Assembly (NCBI GenBank): GCA_016869735.1
Contig: VGDL01000002.1
Location: 60,699 to 124,698 of the forward strand
Reading direction: 5' to 3'
From: Alphaproteobacteria bacterium
Lineage (GTDB): Bacteria; Pseudomonadota; Alphaproteobacteria; Acetobacterales; Acetobacteraceae
DNA: 64,000 bases
The translations under genes were made by a program, and so were the position numbers. This document shows positions 18,708 through 27,810 of this stretch, one piece after another. The first letter of the stretch is position 1. Each line of letters begins with the position of its first letter. The notes beneath the pieces were generated by a model. The model worked only from the letters and a program-made list of their open reading frames with translations. It made no database searches and was not told where the DNA came from.

Positions 18708-19536
18708 GCAGTAATTCGTTGATCGCGGTCTTGGCGCGGGTTTGCGCATCCACGCGCTTCACAATCACCGCGCAATAAAGCGAAGGCCCGGGCGAGCCAT
18801 CCGGCAGCGGCTTGCCTGGCAAGGAACCAGGCACCACCACGGAATAGGAAGGCACGCGGCCCATGAAAATCTCACCGGTCGTGCGATCCACAATCTTGGT
18901 GGTGGCGCTGATGAAAACGCCCATGGAAAGCACGCTGCCGCGTTCCACAATGACACCTTCCACCACTTCGGACCGCGCGCCGATGAAGCAATCATCTTCA
19001 ATGACCACCGGGTTCGCCTGCAGCGGCTCAAGCACGCCGCCAATGCCAACGCCGCCTGAAAGATGCACATTCTTGCCGATCTGCGCGCAGGAACCAACGG
19101 TGGCCCAGGTATCCACCATGGTGTTTTCCTCAACGCGCGCGCCGAGGTTCACGAAGGATGGCATCAGCACCACATTGCGCGCGATATAGGCGGAACGGCG
19201 CACCACGGCACCCGGCACCACGCGGAAGCCCGCTTCGCGGAAGCGGTTTTCGCCCCAGCCTTCGAATTTCAGCGGCACCTTGTCATAGGCGCCGGTTGAA
19301 ATTTCCATCGGCGCGGAATCGGCTAGGCGGAAGGACATCAGCACCGCCTGCTTCAACCATTGATTGACCTTCCAGCCACCATTCCCATCGGGTTCCGCCA
19401 CGCGGGCCTGGCCGGAATCGAGCATTTCCAACGCTTCTTCAACCGATGCGCGATCAGCGCCAGTGGTCGCGGGCGAAAGCTGATCACGGCGAGCCCAAAG
19501 CGCTTCGATACGGGCTTGAAGGGCAATCATGTTCAT
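18700..19536 (-). CDS. dapD: 2,3,4,5-tetrahydropyridine-2,6-dicarboxylate N-succinyltransferase
   Basis: A 278-residue left-handed beta-helix acyltransferase, normal length for DapD. It transfers succinyl from succinyl-CoA to tetrahydrodipicolinate. Hexapeptide repeats fill residues 110-220, and [24 protein letters not shown] and [19 protein letters not shown] (segments of these) are diagnostic. It precedes dapE with overlap. The start [14 protein letters not shown] is the standard N-terminus. A TTGACA lies upstream on the minus strand (19589-19594), but no convincing -10 follows. Confidence 0.96.
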   Translation of the reverse strand: MNMIALQARIEALWARRDQLSPATTGADRASVEEALEMLDSGQARVAEPDGNGGWKVNQWLKQAVLMSFRLADSAPMEISTGAYDKVPLKFEGWGENRFREAGFRVVPGAVVRRSAYIARNVVLMPSFVNLGARVEENTMVDTWATVGSCAQIGKNVHLSGGVGIGGVLEPLQANPVVIEDDCFIGARSEVVEGVIVERGSVLSMGVFISATTKIVDRTTGEIFMGRVPSYSVVVPGSLPGKPLPDGSPGPSLYCAVIVKRVDAQTRAKTAINELLRD

Positions 19537-19715
19537 GTGGCAGGTTCCTTCGGCAAAGCGCCCTTTCCTTGCGGCGGGGCGGGGGCGCTGTCAACGCTGG
19601 TTGGTAACTAAAGATTAGGCAGGCATGGGGAATATGCCGCCATGCGTTCCAGTCGCGAAGCCCGCATGCCAGCCCTTGCCCCACTGCCTTGCCCCAGGAC
19701 TGGGACAGGCGCGGC

Positions 19716-20672
19716 ATGAGCGGTACGGTCGAAAACATGCTGCGCCTGGCGCGGGAGAGTGACACCGGCACGCGCGCCATGCTGGCCCGCAACGCCACCA
19801 CCCCGCATGAGGTGCTGGCTTTACTTTCAAAGGATCAGGAACCACGCGTCCGGGCCAGCGTGATTGCGAATGCGCGCGCACCCTTCGCCGTGTTGCAGAC
19901 GCTGACCACAGATGAATGCGCCGCGGTGCGTGAAGCCTTGGCGCGGCGTGTGGCGGATATTTTGCCAACGCTTACATCTTCCACCCATGACCGCTTGGCG
20001 CAGGTTGTGCAGCCGATCATCTTGCGGCTTACCGAAGATACCGTGGCCCAAATTCGCTTCATCATCGCCGATGCAATCGAGAATCTTTCGAATGTGCCGC
20101 GTGAAGCCGCCTTGCGGCTGGCCATGGATTCCGAAATCCGCGTTGCGGAGCCAGTGATCCGTCTATCGCCCCTCCTGACCGAGGCGGATTTGCTGATGCT
20201 GTTGGAAGCTCCGCCGAGCGCCGCAACCGCGCAAGCCGTGGCCCGCCGCGCAGGTATTGGGGAGGCAGTGACCGATGCGCTGATCGCCCAAGGTGATCGC
20301 ATCGCCATCTGCCTGATGCTGGAAAATACCAGTTCCAAAATTCGTGCCGTCAGCCTGGATGATGTGCTGAACCGGGCGCGCTTCAATCCGGAATGGTTAC
20401 CAAGCCTGATGGCGCGGCCTGCGCTTACGCCGGATACCGCGATTCGGATTGCAGGTGTGGTCGCCGAAAGCCTGCTACGCCCCTTGATGCAGCGTCCCGA
20501 TGTGGACCCTGCTTTGCTGTTTCGTATCCGGCAATGCGTCGCGGATCGTCTGGGATTACCGCAGCCCAATCTGCCTGCCGGCATGAGCAGCCGTCAGATT
20601 GACCCTGTCACCAAAGGCTTCCCGGCGAAATCCATGGTCTGGCGCACGGATAATGGCGGGCCGCGCTTTTAG
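19716..20672 (+). CDS. DUF2336 domain-containing protein
   Basis: A 318-residue, helix-rich protein with HEAT-like repeats, for example VLALLSKDQEPRVRASVIAN and LTEDTVAQIRFIIADAIE. This fits DUF2336, a family largely confined to alphaproteobacteria and without a firm biochemical role. ATG at 19716 gives MSGTVENMLRLARES; an upstream ATG at 19689 adds nine residues without a better RBS. No signal peptide or membrane segment is visible. It is divergent from dapD and convergent with argB. Confidence 0.8.
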   Translation: MSGTVENMLRLARESDTGTRAMLARNATTPHEVLALLSKDQEPRVRASVIANARAPFAVLQTLTTDECAAVREALARRVADILPTLTSSTHDRLAQVVQPIILRLTEDTVAQIRFIIADAIENLSNVPREAALRLAMDSEIRVAEPVIRLSPLLTEADLLMLLEAPPSAATAQAVARRAGIGEAVTDALIAQGDRIAICLMLENTSSKIRAVSLDDVLNRARFNPEWLPSLMARPALTPDTAIRIAGVVAESLLRPLMQRPDVDPALLFRIRQCVADRLGLPQPNLPAGMSSRQIDPVTKGFPAKSMVWRTDNGGPRF

Positions 20673-20702
20673 CGCTTCCCGCACACGGCAAGGGGCCGCC
20701 AA

Positions 20703-21587
20703 TCAGGGGCGGATCAGCGTGCCCGCACCGCCATCGGTGAATAATTCCCGCAGCACCGCATGGGGCACGCGACCATCCAGGATCACGGCACCCTTCACGC
20801 CCTTTTCAACCGCATAGATGCAGGTTTCCACCTTCGGGATCATGCCGCCGGAAATCCAGCCATCGGCGATGCCCTTTTTCACCTCGGCCACCGTCATTTC
20901 CGGGATGAAATTGCCATCCGGCCCCAGCACGCCGCGCACATCGGTCAGCATCAAAAGCCGCTCGGCAGAAAGCGAGCCGGCAATCGCACCCGCCACCGTA
21001 TCGGCATTGATGTTATAGGTCTGGCCATCAGCGCCCGCGCCAACGGGGGCGACCACGGGCACGATATCCGCGCCAATCATCAATTCCAGTACGCGCGGAT
21101 TGATGGATTCAGGTTCGCCCACAAAACCAAGATCGAGCACTTTTTCAATATTGCTGTCCGGGTCGCGATAAGTGCGCGTGAGCTTCCGCGCCCGCACCAG
21201 CCCGCCATCCTTGCCGGAAATCCCAACCGCCATGACGCCGGCGCGGGTGATGGCTTCCGCCACTTGTTTGTTCACCGGCCCAGCGAGGACCATTTCCACC
21301 ACATCCAGCATGGCAGCATCGGTCACGCGCAACCCCTGCACAAAGGTGGATTTTACATCGAGGCGCTTCAGCATGGCATTGATCTGCGGCCCGCCGCCAT
21401 GCACCACCACGGGGTTCACGCCCACCTGTTCCAGCAGCGCGATATCGCGGCCAAAACGCAGCGCGGTTTCTTCTTCCCCCATGGCGTGGCCGCCATATTT
21501 CACCACCACGATCTGATCATCGTAGCGCTTCAGGAAGGGCAGGGCCCCTGCCAGGATTTCCATCTGTTCCTGGGCGGCATCAGTCAT
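20703..21587 (-). CDS. argB: Acetylglutamate kinase
   Basis: A 294-residue amino-acid kinase that phosphorylates N-acetyl-L-glutamate in arginine synthesis. It has [10 protein letters not shown] (phosphate binding), [16 protein letters not shown] (substrate binding) and the nucleotide region [18 protein letters not shown] at 21587 gives [22 protein letters not shown]. The frame is open for 37 more codons upstream, but that stretch is unlike the family. It is 53 bases downstream of holC on the same strand. No other arginine genes are nearby. Confidence 0.95.
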   Translation of the reverse strand: MTDAAQEQMEILAGALPFLKRYDDQIVVVKYGGHAMGEEETALRFGRDIALLEQVGVNPVVVHGGGPQINAMLKRLDVKSTFVQGLRVTDAAMLDVVEMVLAGPVNKQVAEAITRAGVMAVGISGKDGGLVRARKLTRTYRDPDSNIEKVLDLGFVGEPESINPRVLELMIGADIVPVVAPVGAGADGQTYNINADTVAGAIAGSLSAERLLMLTDVRGVLGPDGNFIPEMTVAEVKKGIADGWISGGMIPKVETCIYAVEKGVKGAVILDGRVPHAVLRELFTDGGAGTLIRP

Positions 21588-21640
21588 GAAAGGCGTTCCT
21601 GTAATGTCAATTGGCGTGTAGGGGGCGGTGGCGGGAAGGG

Positions 21641-22108
21641 TCAAGATGCTGGCGGGTGGCTCGCCTTTTTCTCCCAGCCGCGATCCGTTTGCTGCCAATA
21701 GGTCATGCTATGCCCGGCTTCCTTGGCGGCAAGCCAGCGCGCCCGCGCTGCCGCCACCGCCGCTTCATCGCCGGCATCGAAAAGATCGAGCACACGATCA
21801 TAATCTTGTAACAAAACACTCATCGCGCCATCCACCAGCACCAGGAAACGCGCGCCATTGGCCGGCGGCATATCCTGATCGGCAATCAATAGGGGCTGCG
21901 CTGCATCATGCTCCCCGCCCGCCAGGCCATGCGGCAGCCAGGGCGGATCGGCAGGCAGCCAGAGCGCCGCATCCAGGGCGCGGGCGCGTTCGGCATCGGT
22001 GCAGAGGATAAGGCCGCGCCCCCCTGCATCCAGGACGCGCCCAAGCAGCTTCGGCAGCGCTTCCTGCAATTTGCTGCGCGTCAGGTGATAGAAACCGATC
22101 TCGGTCAT
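21641..22108 (-). CDS. holC: DNA polymerase III chi subunit
   Basis: A 155-residue HolC protein. It begins [21 protein letters not shown] and contains [18 protein letters not shown] and FLVLVDGA, as in other chi subunits. Chi links the clamp loader to single-stranded DNA-binding protein during replication. Its ATG overlaps the stop of the M17 paralogue (ATGA). A pepA-holC neighbourhood is also found in gammaproteobacteria, which supports the call. Confidence 0.9.
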   Translation of the reverse strand: MTEIGFYHLTRSKLQEALPKLLGRVLDAGGRGLILCTDAERARALDAALWLPADPPWLPHGLAGGEHDAAQPLLIADQDMPPANGARFLVLVDGAMSVLLQDYDRVLDLFDAGDEAAVAAARARWLAAKEAGHSMTYWQQTDRGWEKKASHPPAS

Positions 22109-23577
22109 GCGTCGTGTTCAAAGCGTGTGGCAACCAGACGATCCAGCAAGCGCACGCCAAAGCCGCTTGGCCCTTTCGGCCCCAAAGGTGCCGCTTCTTC
22201 GCGCGCCTCGACGCCCGCAATATCCAGATGCGCCCAGGCACTGCTGCCCGCAAATTCCCGCAAAAACGCCGCCGCATGGCAGGCATCGGACAGGAAGCGC
22301 CCGCCCCAGGCGCCGCTGCCCGCCGGCGCGCATTGGCGCAAATCGGCGATATCGCTTTTCAAAACATCCCTGTGTTCATCGTCAATCGGCATGGGCCAAA
22401 GCGGTTCGGCAACCGCTTCCCCCGCCGCCATCAGCGCCGCTGTCAAAGCCTCATCATTGCCAAAGACGCCAGCGCGGTGAAGGCCAAGAGCTGTGATGAT
22501 GCTGCCCGTCAGTGTCGCCAGATTGATCATGGCGCGCGGGCGAAAACGCTGCGCCGTATAGGCAAGCGCATCGGCCAAAACCAGCCGCCCTTCGGCATCC
22601 GTATCCAAAACCTCGATCGTCTTGCCGCTGAAACTTCGCAGAATATCGCCTGGGCGATAGGAAGCCGCGCCAATGGCATTTTCCGCCAGTGCCAGCACCG
22701 CCACCGCCGGTGCGGGCGATTGTCGGAGAGCCAGTGTCAACACGGCACCTGCTGCTGCCGCCGCGCCTGCCATATCGCCGCGCATCTCTTCCATGCCCGC
22801 AGCGGGCTTGATGGAAATGCCGCCGGTGTCAAAGCAAATGCCCTTGCCGACAAAGGCAACCGGCGCGGATTTCAGCTTGCCCGGCCAGCGCAGCACAACA
22901 AGCCGCGGGCCATGTTCTGCCCCGCCGCCCACGGCGCAAAGTGCACCCATGCCAAGCGCTGTCAGGCGTTTGCCCTCCAGCACCTCAATCTTCAGGCCGA
23001 AGTCGCGCAAGCCGCGCAGCCTTTCCGCGAAGCTTTTCGGGTTCAGGCGATTGCCAGGTTCCGCCACCAGATCGCGCGCGTAAAGCACGCCGCGCAGCAT
23101 GGCCTCCGCACGTTGCCAGGCGGCTTCCACCTTGGCCGGTGAAGCCACCGCCAAAATCACCTTTGCAGGCGGCGCATCCTTATCCTTGCTGGCGTCGCGA
23201 AGCGCATTGAAGCGCCAGGCATTCAACAGCGCACCTGCGGCGAAACCCGCTGCTTGCTCTGGTGTCGCGCCTTCCGCCAGCAATACCGCCTGCGCACGGC
23301 CTGCCGCTGCGGCCATTCCGGCACCGCCACCCGCTTCCCAATCACTGATGGCGCACCCGGCGCCAACACCGGCCAGTATGGTGAAGCCATGTGCGCCCGG
23401 CACGGCAAGCGCTTCGCCCGCCTTGCCGGTGAAGCGCGCTGCCTTGGCCGCCGCCGCCAGTGCCGGGTCATGCGGTGCATCGCCTTCAATCGCCGGCAGG
23501 ATCAGTGCGCTATCGGCGCTGCGCGTCTTGTGGCGCTTTTTCGCTTGCGCGACGCGTTGCAGGGTAAGCTTTGTCAT
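22105..23577 (-). CDS. Leucyl aminopeptidase family (M17) protein, second copy
   Basis: A 490-residue M17 metallopeptidase next to, and divergent from, the canonical pepA. The catalytic core is complete: Lys and Asp in VGKGICFDTGGISIKP, an Asp in EEMRGDMAG, and DTDAEGRLVLADAL, in which the first residue of the usual NTDAEGRL is Asp; the metal Asp, Glu and the Arg are kept. The N-terminal domain is poorly conserved. It probably cleaves N-terminal residues from peptides in the cytosol. It sits 21 bases after pepA and overlaps holC by 4 bases, so the three form one operon. Confidence 0.9.
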   Translation of the reverse strand: MTKLTLQRVAQAKKRHKTRSADSALILPAIEGDAPHDPALAAAAKAARFTGKAGEALAVPGAHGFTILAGVGAGCAISDWEAGGGAGMAAAAGRAQAVLLAEGATPEQAAGFAAGALLNAWRFNALRDASKDKDAPPAKVILAVASPAKVEAAWQRAEAMLRGVLYARDLVAEPGNRLNPKSFAERLRGLRDFGLKIEVLEGKRLTALGMGALCAVGGGAEHGPRLVVLRWPGKLKSAPVAFVGKGICFDTGGISIKPAAGMEEMRGDMAGAAAAAGAVLTLALRQSPAPAVAVLALAENAIGAASYRPGDILRSFSGKTIEVLDTDAEGRLVLADALAYTAQRFRPRAMINLATLTGSIITALGLHRAGVFGNDEALTAALMAAGEAVAEPLWPMPIDDEHRDVLKSDIADLRQCAPAGSGAWGGRFLSDACHAAAFLREFAGSSAWAHLDIAGVEAREEAAPLGPKGPSGFGVRLLDRLVATRFEHDA

Positions 23578-23598
23578 CAGCGTAAAAGCGACGCAGCT

Positions 23599-25071
23599 TC
23601 AACCTTCGTAATGATCCGCCACCATGCGATCCAGCATGCGCACGCCATAAGCGGTCGCACCCTTCGGCACGGTTGGCGCATCCTTGGAAGACCAGGCGGT
23701 GCCGGCAATATCCAAATGCGCCCAGGGCTTGCCATTGACAAAACGCTGGATGAATTGCGCCGCGGTGATAGAACCGCCCGGCCTGCCGCCAACATTCTTC
23801 ATATCGGCAATGTCGGATTTGATCTGCTTGTCATAAGCATCACCAAGCGGCATGCGCCACGCCTTCTCACCCACTGCGCTGCCGGCTTCCTTCACATGGG
23901 TCGCGAGCGTGTCATCATTGCTGAAAAGCCCCGCGCGTTCATGGCCAAGCGCGATAATGATGGCGCCCGTCAGTGTCGCCAGATCCACCATGAAGCGCGG
24001 ATCGTATTTTTCCTGGCAATACCACATCACATCCGCCAGCACCAAACGTCCTTCCGCATCCGTATTGATCACCTCAATCGTCTGACCGGAATAGGATTTC
24101 ACCACATCACCGGGGCGCTGCGCGGTGGCGGATGGCATGTTTTCAACCAGGCCCACCATGCCTATCACATCCGCCTTGGCCTTGCGCCCCGCGAGTGCCG
24201 CCATCAGCCCAATCACCGTACCTGCGCCGGCCATATCCCATTTCATGTCTTCCATCCCGCCCGCCGGCTTGATGGAAATGCCGCCCGTGTCAAAGGTCAC
24301 GCCCTTGCCGATGAAAGCAAGCGGCTTTTGCTTCTTGCCCTTGGGCGCGCCCATCCATTTCATCGTCACCATGCGCGGTTCCTGCGCACTGCCCTGCGCC
24401 ACACCCAATAGTGCGCCAAAGCCAAGGCGCTTCATCTCTCGCGGGCCCATGATCTCAACCTCGACGCCCAGTTTTTCGAGCGCCTTGCAGCGTTCCGCCA
24501 TTTCCGCCGGTGTCAGCACATTGGGTGGTTCGGACACCAGATCGCGCGTCAGGAAAACGCCATCCGCAATCGCCTGCATCGGTGCGAAGGCAGCCTTGGC
24601 CTTGGTCGGTTCCGCAGCCGCCACGGCAATGCGTTCCAGCTTTGGCTTGTCTTCTTCCTTTTCCGTGGTGCGGTAGCGATCGAAACGATAGCTGCGCAGC
24701 CGCGCGCCCATGGCGGCGCTTGCGGCGAGTGCGGGCGAGAGCCCATCCGCCGCCATCACCGCGTCCCGTTCCTGCTGCACGGCAACGAGGGCGGAACCGC
24801 CGGCATTCTCAGCGCCCTGCGCATCCAGCGCATCGGCCTTGCCAAGCCCGATGGCGACAATCTTGGTGAGGCCCCCGCCCGGCGCCCAAAGCGTGCAGGT
24901 TTGGCCCTTGGCGCCCTTGAACTTCGCCGCCTCCAAGCCGCGAGACACCGCACCGCCCGTTGCTTCCTCGGCCGCCTTCGCCAGGCCCGAAAGCGCCGCG
25001 CCTTCTGCCAGCAATAGAACCAGGGCGCCGCTGCGCGGCAGGCTGGGCTTCACGAAGGTGATATCGGGCAT
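23599..25071 (-). CDS. pepA: Leucyl aminopeptidase
   Basis: A 490-residue M17 aminopeptidase with the standard two-zinc site: IGKGVTFDTGGISIKP, EDMKWDMAGAG and INTDAEGRLVLADVM. It removes N-terminal residues from peptides; in some bacteria PepA also binds DNA. ATG at 25071 gives MPDITFVKPSLPRSGALVLL, the usual N-terminus; the frame stays open far upstream, but that is antisense to the cysQ-like gene. It heads the pepA - M17 paralogue - holC run and is divergent from the cysQ-like gene. Confidence 0.94.
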   Translation of the reverse strand: MPDITFVKPSLPRSGALVLLLAEGAALSGLAKAAEEATGGAVSRGLEAAKFKGAKGQTCTLWAPGGGLTKIVAIGLGKADALDAQGAENAGGSALVAVQQERDAVMAADGLSPALAASAAMGARLRSYRFDRYRTTEKEEDKPKLERIAVAAAEPTKAKAAFAPMQAIADGVFLTRDLVSEPPNVLTPAEMAERCKALEKLGVEVEIMGPREMKRLGFGALLGVAQGSAQEPRMVTMKWMGAPKGKKQKPLAFIGKGVTFDTGGISIKPAGGMEDMKWDMAGAGTVIGLMAALAGRKAKADVIGMVGLVENMPSATAQRPGDVVKSYSGQTIEVINTDAEGRLVLADVMWYCQEKYDPRFMVDLATLTGAIIIALGHERAGLFSNDDTLATHVKEAGSAVGEKAWRMPLGDAYDKQIKSDIADMKNVGGRPGGSITAAQFIQRFVNGKPWAHLDIAGTAWSSKDAPTVPKGATAYGVRMLDRMVADHYEG

Positions 25072-25174
25072 GGCGGGCCTCCTTGGGGGCGAAACAATCT
25101 CGATGCACCTTAACAGAGGCATCGCCACCAAAACAGGGCTTGCGGCGCGGCGCCCATGCGGCCAAAGCAGAGGC

Positions 25175-25942
25175 ATGAAGGATGAAGCTCTGCTGGCGCT
25201 TGCCAGTGACCTCGTGGCCAAGGCGGCTTCGGCCATTATGGCCATCAAGGCTGCGGGCTTCGCGGTGGAACGGAAAACCGACCATTCCCCGGTGACCGAG
25301 GCGGATCGCATCGCCGAAGCGCTGATTGTGGAAGGGCTGCGCGCCGCCACGCCTGATATTCCCGTGATTGCGGAGGAAGAAGTCGCCGCCGGCACCGCGC
25401 CCGCCCATGCCGAACGCTTCTGGCTGGTGGACCCCTTGGATGGCACGCGGGAATTTGCTGCCGGGCGCGACAATTTCGCGGTCAATATCGGCCTGGTGGA
25501 AGCCGGCCGCGCGATATTGGGCGCGGTGGCGCTGCCGGCATCCGGTGAAATCTTTTGGGGCCGTGTCGGCCTTGGCGCCTGGAAGCGTGATGCCGCCGGC
25601 ACTCGCCAAATCCATGCCCGCACGACGCCCGCTACAGGTGCGGTGGTTATGGGCAGCCATCACTATGCGGATGACCCGCGCATGGGCCGCTTTCTGGAAG
25701 GCCGCCATGTCGCGCGCGTGGTGAATATCGGCTCGGCCGAGAAATTCTGTCGTCTGGCGGAAGGGACCGCCGATCTCTATCCCCGCTTTGGCCGCACCAT
25801 GGAATGGGATACCGCCGCCCCGCAGGCGGTGGTGGAGGCCGCCGGAGGGCGCGTGCTGGTGCTGGAAAGCCGCGCGCCCTTGCTCTACGCCAAGCCCGGC
25901 TTTGAAAACCCGGGCTTTGTCTGCGAGGGCCTGCCGGGATGA
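25175..25942 (+). CDS. cysQ: 3'(2'),5'-bisphosphate nucleotidase CysQ-like
   Basis: A 255-residue inositol-monophosphatase-superfamily phosphatase. Metal ligands are in IAEEE (residues 66-70) and DPLDGTREF (85-93), and EWDTAAPQAVVEAAGG is the late signature. CysQ hydrolyses 3'-phosphoadenosine 5'-phosphate made in sulfate assimilation; an inositol-phosphatase-like specificity cannot be excluded. ATG at 25175. Its TGA overlaps the ATG of the next gene (ATGA), so the two are co-translated. Confidence 0.88.
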   Translation: MKDEALLALASDLVAKAASAIMAIKAAGFAVERKTDHSPVTEADRIAEALIVEGLRAATPDIPVIAEEEVAAGTAPAHAERFWLVDPLDGTREFAAGRDNFAVNIGLVEAGRAILGAVALPASGEIFWGRVGLGAWKRDAAGTRQIHARTTPATGAVVMGSHHYADDPRMGRFLEGRHVARVVNIGSAEKFCRLAEGTADLYPRFGRTMEWDTAAPQAVVEAAGGRVLVLESRAPLLYAKPGFENPGFVCEGLPG

Positions 25943-26913
25943 CGCGCCGGCTTGGGGCGGATCAGGTCGCGGAAGCGGCGCGGTTATTGCGCGCGGGCGA
26001 GCTTGTCGCCTTCCCGACCGAGACGGTCTATGGGCTTGGCGCGGATGCACGGAATGGCCGCGCGGTGGCCGCCGTGTTTGAAGCCAAGGGGCGGCCGCAT
26101 TTCAACCCGCTGATCTGCCATTTCCCTGATGCCGAAAGCGCCTTCGTTGAGGTGATCGCCGATGACCGCGCGCGCGCCTTGGCTGCGGCGTTTTGGCCCG
26201 GGCCGCTGACCTTGGTGCTGCTGCGCCGAACAGAATGCCGGATTGATCTGCTGGCCGGGGCAGGGCTGGATACGCTGGCGGTCAGGGTGCCGGCGCATCC
26301 GCTGGCGTTGGAATTGCTGCGCGCGGCGGCGATCCCGGTGGCGGGGCCTTCGGCCAATCGCTCCGGCGCCGTCAGCCCCACCACGGCGGATCACGTGCTG
26401 GAAGGGCTATCGGGCCGCATCGCCGCCGTGTTGGATGGCGGGGCTTGCGATGTTGGCGTGGAAAGTACCGTGCTTGATGTGGCGATGGGCGGCGCCGCCT
26501 TGCTTCGCCCCGGTGGCGTGCCGGTGGAAGCGATTGAGGCGGTGATCGGCCCGGTGTCTCGCCCCTTGCCGATCAGCGCCGCCGAGAAAACCCGCACCCT
26601 CCGCAGCCCTGGGATGATGCTGTCCCATTACGCGCCCAACCTGCCGGTCAGGCTTGGCGCGGTGGATGTCGCGGCGGATGAGGCACTTTTGGCCTTCGGC
26701 CCGCCCTTGCCCGGCGCTGGGCTGGTTTGGCAGCTCTCGGAAACCGGCGATCTGCGCGAAGCCGCCGCGCGGCTTTTCGCCGGGCTCCGCCATTTGGATG
26801 CCGAGGGAGGCCAGCGGGGCCTGACCCGCATTGCCGCCATGCCCATTCCGGAAAGCGGGCTGGGGGCGGCCATCAATGACCGGCTGGCGCGGGCGGCGGC
26901 ACCCCGCAATTGA
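25939..26913 (+). CDS. tsaC: L-threonylcarbamoyladenylate synthase (Sua5/YciO/YrdC type)
   Basis: A 324-residue Sua5-type enzyme, which makes threonylcarbamoyl-AMP from threonine, bicarbonate and ATP for the t6A37 modification of ANN-decoding tRNAs. The YrdC domain has PTETVYGLGADA and KGRPHFNPLICH, and VAGPSANRSGAVSPTTADHV. A linker and the C-terminal Sua5 domain (RSPGMMLSHYAPNLPVRL) follow, so it is the long form. It starts inside the cysQ stop. Downstream is the lexA control region. Confidence 0.94.
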   Translation: MTRRLGADQVAEAARLLRAGELVAFPTETVYGLGADARNGRAVAAVFEAKGRPHFNPLICHFPDAESAFVEVIADDRARALAAAFWPGPLTLVLLRRTECRIDLLAGAGLDTLAVRVPAHPLALELLRAAAIPVAGPSANRSGAVSPTTADHVLEGLSGRIAAVLDGGACDVGVESTVLDVAMGGAALLRPGGVPVEAIEAVIGPVSRPLPISAAEKTRTLRSPGMMLSHYAPNLPVRLGAVDVAADEALLAFGPPLPGAGLVWQLSETGDLREAAARLFAGLRHLDAEGGQRGLTRIAAMPIPESGLGAAINDRLARAAAPRN

Positions 26914-26978
26914 GCCATCGCGCAACATTTTTGCCTAAACCACTTATCCACCACAAAAAACATTTGACTGTGATTTTG

Positions 26979-26993
26979 GAACTTAACTAGAAC
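26979..26993. promoter_or_regulatory. LexA (SOS) box, GAAC-N7-GAAC
   Basis: GAACTTAACTAGAAC reads GTTC-N7-GTTC on the other strand, the direct-repeat LexA box of alphaproteobacteria. It is 62 bases ahead of the lexA start. A TTGACT (26964-26969) lies 17 bases before CTAGAA (26987-26992), so the box would overlap the -10 element. This fits autorepression of lexA. Confidence 0.82.
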
Positions 26994-27054
26994 ATCCCGT
27001 TAGTTGCCGGTTTGTTCGCGCCGATTCGCGCCCGGTTTTGTTGGGGGATGCCAA

Positions 27055-27777
27055 ATGCTCACGCGCAAGCAGCATGAATTGCTGATGTTCATTGACAAGC
27101 ACCTGCGGGAGACCGGCTTTTCCCCTTCTTTTGAGGAAATGAAGGAAGCGCTCAATCTGCGTTCCAAATCCGGCATTCACCGCCTGATCACCGCCCTGGA
27201 AGATCGCGGTTTTCTACGCCGCCGCGCGCATCGCGCCCGCGCGCTGGAAGTGATGCGCCTGCCCGAAGCCATGACCCCCAAGGTGAAGGAAGCGGCGCCG
27301 AAGCCCGAAGCGCCAAGCTTCGCCCCTAATGTCATTCGCGGCAATTTTGCCAATAACCTGCCCGCCAGCGCCGCGCGCGTCGCGGCCGAAGCCGCTGCTG
27401 TCCATCTGCCGCTTTATGGGCGTATCGCCGCGGGCCTGCCCATTGAAGCGCTGCGCGATAATGGCGCGAGTGTGGAAGTGCCGCTGGCTTTGCTCGGCAA
27501 TGGCGAACATTACGCGCTGGAAGTCGCCGGTGATTCCATGGAGGAAGCCGGCATCATGGATGGCGATACCGTCATCATCCGCCGCACCGACACGGCCGAA
27601 AACGGCACCATCGTCGTCGCCTTGGTGGATGAGAATGAGGTGACGCTGAAGCGGCTCCGCCGGCGCGGCAATTCCATTGCTTTGGAACCGGCCAATGCGC
27701 GCCATGAAACCCGCATCTTCGGCCCGGATCGCGTGCGCGTGCAGGGCAAGCTGGTGGGCTTGCTGCGGCGGTATTGA
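27055..27777 (+). CDS. lexA: LexA repressor
   Basis: A 240-residue SOS repressor/autoprotease. The winged helix-turn-helix DNA-binding domain fills residues 1-70 ([20 protein letters not shown]). A long linker (about 70-115), common in alphaproteobacteria, leads to the S24 domain. The self-cleavage site is Ala126-Gly127 in GRIAAG, the nucleophile is Ser161 (GDSMEEAG) and the general base is Lys199 (EVTLKRL). RecA filaments trigger cleavage after DNA damage. ATG at 27055 gives [19 protein letters not shown]7-GAAC box upstream predicts self-regulation. Confidence 0.97.
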   Translation: MLTRKQHELLMFIDKHLRETGFSPSFEEMKEALNLRSKSGIHRLITALEDRGFLRRRAHRARALEVMRLPEAMTPKVKEAAPKPEAPSFAPNVIRGNFANNLPASAARVAAEAAAVHLPLYGRIAAGLPIEALRDNGASVEVPLALLGNGEHYALEVAGDSMEEAGIMDGDTVIIRRTDTAENGTIVVALVDENEVTLKRLRRRGNSIALEPANARHETRIFGPDRVRVQGKLVGLLRRY

Positions 27778-27801
27778 AAAGGCGCGGGGGATACCCGCGC
27801 C
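27777..27801 (-). terminator. Rho-independent terminator of the MDR reductase gene
   Basis: Arms GGCGCGGG (27781-27788) and CCCGCGCC (27794-27801) with a GGATA loop. On the minus strand the stem is followed by TTTT (27780-27777). It lies 9 bases past the MDR gene stop and directly after the lexA stop, and may slow both transcripts. Confidence 0.65.
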
Positions 27802-27810
27802 GCCACGCCT

